Shown here one piece after another: positions 4,842 to 6,101 of a stretch of DNA of 6,101 nt. Origin of the DNA: Pseudomonadota bacterium (GTDB lineage Bacteria > Desulfobacterota > JAPLJL01); the NCBI GenBank assembly GCA_026388615.1, contig JAPLJL010000087.1, positions 1 through 6,101 on the forward strand, given 5' to 3'. The position numbers and the translations under genes were made by a program. The stretch's first letter is position 1. Each line of letters starts with the position of its first letter. The notes beneath the pieces were generated by a model. It saw only the letters and a list, made by a program, of their open reading frames with translations, made no database searches and was not told where the DNA came from.

Positions 4842-5741
4842 ATGTCAAAAACGATCTGCCCCGGACAGGATACGCGGTTCTGGAAGCCCGGAGATATTTT
4901 CGAGGTGGCCTGCGGGAAGTGCGGCCGGCCGGTCGAGTTTTTCAAGGACGATTCGTCCCGGCGCTGTCCCGGGTGCGGCCAGCGGGTCCAGAACCCCCGA
5001 ATCAGCCTGGGCTGCGCCCAATGGTGCGAGCACGCGAAGGAATGCCTGGGGTATGATCCAAAAGAAAGCAGGGAGCAGGGGGCAGGGAGCAAGGAGCAAA
5101 GAGCAGAGGGCAACCCAGACTACGCCAATCCATCCTGCGCGGGTGAACCGCTTCGGAGGACAGGGGCTTCGTCGGGCTCGCAGAGCTCGAGAGCAGAGGG
5201 CATCCCTCATGGTAATTCGGGACAGGTAGGGCAAGAAGAAAAACAACAAGAAACAATGATTGATCGGCTGATTGAGGCGGTCAAGAAAGAATTCGGCTGC
5301 GACCAGAAACGCATCACGCACGCCCTCCTGGTCTTGGAAAAAGCCCAGAAAATTCTGCGCCGGGAGGGGGGGAATCCCCGCGTGGTTTTAACCGCGGCAC
5401 TTCTGCACGACATCGGGATCAAGGAGGCCGAGCGCAAGCACGGCTCCGCCGCCGGCAAATACCAGGAAATAGAGGGCCCGCCCATCGCTGAGCGGATCAT
5501 GCGGGAACTCAGCCTGGACGCGGAAACTATTGAGCACGTCAGCCGGATCGTCGGCAGCCACCACAGCGCCAAAGACATCGATACCCTCGAATTCCGGATT
5601 CTCTGGGACGCCGACTGGCTGGTGAATTTGCACGAGGAATTCCCGGATACAGGAAGAGAAGAGCTGAAAAAGAAGATTGCCAAGATTTTCAACACCGAGA
5701 CTGGAAGAAAAATGGCAACGGACCTACTTCCTTGTTCATGA
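4842..5741 (+). CDS. Zinc-ribbon plus HD-domain phosphohydrolase-type protein
   Basis: A 299-residue, probably cytosolic protein in three parts. Residues 1-70 are a zinc-ribbon module: C24-x2-C27 and C42-x2-C45, followed by a second cysteine cluster C58-x3-C62-x5-C68. Residues about 74-138 are a low-complexity hydrophilic linker. Residues about 139-290 are an HD domain with H160, the signature H189-D190 (LLHDIG), H240-H241 (GSHHS) and D256 (LWDADWL), a full set of likely metal ligands. HD proteins cleave phosphomonoesters or phosphodiesters of nucleotides or signalling molecules; the substrate here is unknown. From memory, shorter homologues with the same zinc ribbon and HD domain occur in Desulfobacterota, so the long linker is the odd part, and it coincides with repeat DNA. 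ATG 4842 is preferred over TTG 4836, although neither has a Shine-Dalgarno. An internal ATG at 5256 begins the HD domain and could give a separate short product. Confidence 0.85.
   Translation: MSKTICPGQDTRFWKPGDIFEVACGKCGRPVEFFKDDSSRRCPGCGQRVQNPRISLGCAQWCEHAKECLGYDPKESREQGAGSKEQRAEGNPDYANPSCAGEPLRRTGASSGSQSSRAEGIPHGNSGQVGQEEKQQETMIDRLIEAVKKEFGCDQKRITHALLVLEKAQKILRREGGNPRVVLTAALLHDIGIKEAERKHGSAAGKYQEIEGPPIAERIMRELSLDAETIEHVSRIVGSHHSAKDIDTLEFRILWDADWLVNLHEEFPDTGREELKKKIAKIFNTETGRKMATDLLPCS
5067..5115. repeat. 7-base tandem array translated within the HD-domain gene
   Basis: Seven units of AGCARRG-like sequence in strict 7-base phase lie inside the reading frame (residues 76-92). Because 21 bases equal three units and seven codons, the protein shows a matching 7-residue repeat: SREQGAG then SKEQRAE. 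The frame stays open throughout. Confidence 0.8.
5100..5202. repeat. 13-base direct repeats spaced 90 bases within the HD linker
   Basis: The sequence AGAGCAGAGGGCA occurs exactly at 5100-5112 and 5190-5202, offset by 90 bases (30 codons). The 77 bases between them have no inverted ends and resemble neither HD-family coding sequence nor the arrays. This could be a repeat-associated insertion or a slippage product; the frame is kept. Confidence 0.6.
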
Positions 5742-5773
5742 CGATGAGCCCTCTCCCTTGAGGGGAGAAGGGA

Positions 5774-5797
5774 GGGGGTGCCGCCCCCATACTTTAT
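5774..5797 (+). terminator. Weak candidate terminator after the HD-domain gene
   Basis: A GC-only hairpin, GGGGG 5774-5778 with CCCCC 5784-5788 around a 5-base loop, lies 33 bases after the stop codon and is followed by the T-rich but interrupted ATACTTTATT. The run of Ts is poor. Just upstream, TCTCCC (5752-5757) and GGGAGA (5763-5768) form another small hairpin. Confidence 0.25.
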
Positions 5798-5849
5798 TGA
5801 AAAAATTAAAACCTCTGCTGTCCCTTAAAAAAGTGAGAATATTTTTCTT

Positions 5850-5870
5850 CCCCTCTTTTTCAAAGAGGGG
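5850..5870. repeat. Perfect 9-base-pair hairpin between convergent genes
   Basis: CCCCTCTTT at 5850-5858 and AAAGAGGGG at 5862-5870 pair perfectly around a TTC loop. It lies between the ends of the + strand HD gene and the - strand toxin gene. Neither strand has a T-run directly after the stem. It may be a dispersed repeat or may slow transcription from both sides; the flanking CCAGGGGAGATTT is reminiscent of common intergenic repeats. Confidence 0.6.
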
Positions 5871-5891
5871 CCAGGGGAGATTTGTAATTAC

Positions 5892-6101
5892 TTAAGACAG
5901 TGGAACAGTACGACAAACTTCTTTGCGGTGGGTGATCCGTAATACCAGGACCTGGCCGGGGCTTTTTGAATATATCACCCGGCAATCCCCTGCCCGGTAT
6001 CGGAAAAGCCCCTGGAATTCTCCCGTCAGGGCCACCCCGGCATCCGGATTTTCGGAAAGCGCCTTTTCCAGCTTGTTGATGATCCTGCGCGCCTCCTGCT
6101 T
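5892..6101 (-). CDS. RelE/ParE-family toxin, 3' part (cut by window edge)
   Basis: Reading the - strand from base 6101 gives 69 open codons and a TAA stop at 5892-5894. The peptide begins KQEARRIINKLEKAL, then has GEFQGLFRYRAGDCRVIY and ends VLRITHRKEVCRTVPLS. These are the core of RelE/ParE type II toxins: a helix, then LTGEFxGLxRYRxGDxRVIY, then the last strand with HRKEV. About 15-25 N-terminal residues lie outside the window, and a partner antitoxin gene would be expected upstream beyond base 6101. RelE toxins cut mRNA in the ribosome A-site; ParE toxins poison gyrase. The HRKEVY-type ending is more RelE-like. Oddly, the two positions that are usually Tyr (GDYRVIY and HRKEVYR) are Cys here (codons at 5982-5984 and 5913-5915). 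Activity may be lost or altered. The family call is firm; function is uncertain. Confidence 0.85.
   Translation of the reverse strand, partial: KQEARRIINKLEKALSENPDAGVALTGEFQGLFRYRAGDCRVIYSKSPGQVLVLRITHRKEVCRTVPLS

Noticed and set aside
5850..5870. Bidirectional rho-independent terminator
   Set aside because: The stem is perfect, but neither strand has a T-run immediately after it.
5677..5895. Open frame of 72 codons overlapping the end of the HD gene
   Set aside because: It covers hairpins and repeats of the convergent spacer, lacks a ribosome site and shows no protein motif.

Overview
The window looks like a chromosomal segment of an uncultured anaerobic bacterium. The most likely source is a Desulfobacterota ('Deltaproteobacteria')-type lineage. 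That is an inference from protein style: a zinc-ribbon/HD-domain protein, an Rrf2 regulator overlapping a polyferredoxin-like gene, a Cys-rich flavodoxin-family protein, and GC-rich genes separated by AT-rich spacers full of small repeats. No rRNA, tRNA, CRISPR array, phage gene or transposase gene was seen.

Layout on the + strand: a CrtI/RetSat-type FAD oxidoreductase (129-1703); a VOC-fold metalloenzyme with a complete metal-ligand quartet (1759-2202); an iron-sulfur flavoprotein of the NADPH-dependent FMN reductase fold (2344-2976); a 457-base gene-free stretch (2977-3433) with two back-to-back inverted-repeat elements and then a candidate promoter; an Rrf2 repressor (3434-3889) overlapping by 26 bases a ferredoxin-like protein with extra C-terminal cysteines (3864-4631); a repeat-filled spacer; and a zinc-ribbon + HD phosphohydrolase-type protein (4842-5741). 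A RelE/ParE toxin fragment on the - strand runs off the right edge (5892-6101) and converges on the HD gene.

The Rrf2 and ferredoxin genes form one clear transcription unit, and both products carry cysteines suited to Fe-S clusters, so redox, nitrosative or iron sensing is the natural hypothesis. The other genes are separated by repeats and show no common pathway. The flavoprotein and ferredoxin fit a strictly anaerobic redox metabolism.

The most unusual feature is the repeat content. Degenerate tandem arrays with a strict 7-base period occur at 2-46, 82-116, 2983-3024, 4618-4663, 4749-4832 and 5067-5115, each with its own consensus. Two of them enter genes: one supplies the stop codon of the ferredoxin gene, and one is translated as part of an in-frame linker in the HD protein. 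Three further families of dispersed inverted repeats occupy other spacers. The toxin fragment has cysteines where RelE-type toxins normally have two tyrosines, one of them the catalytic position.
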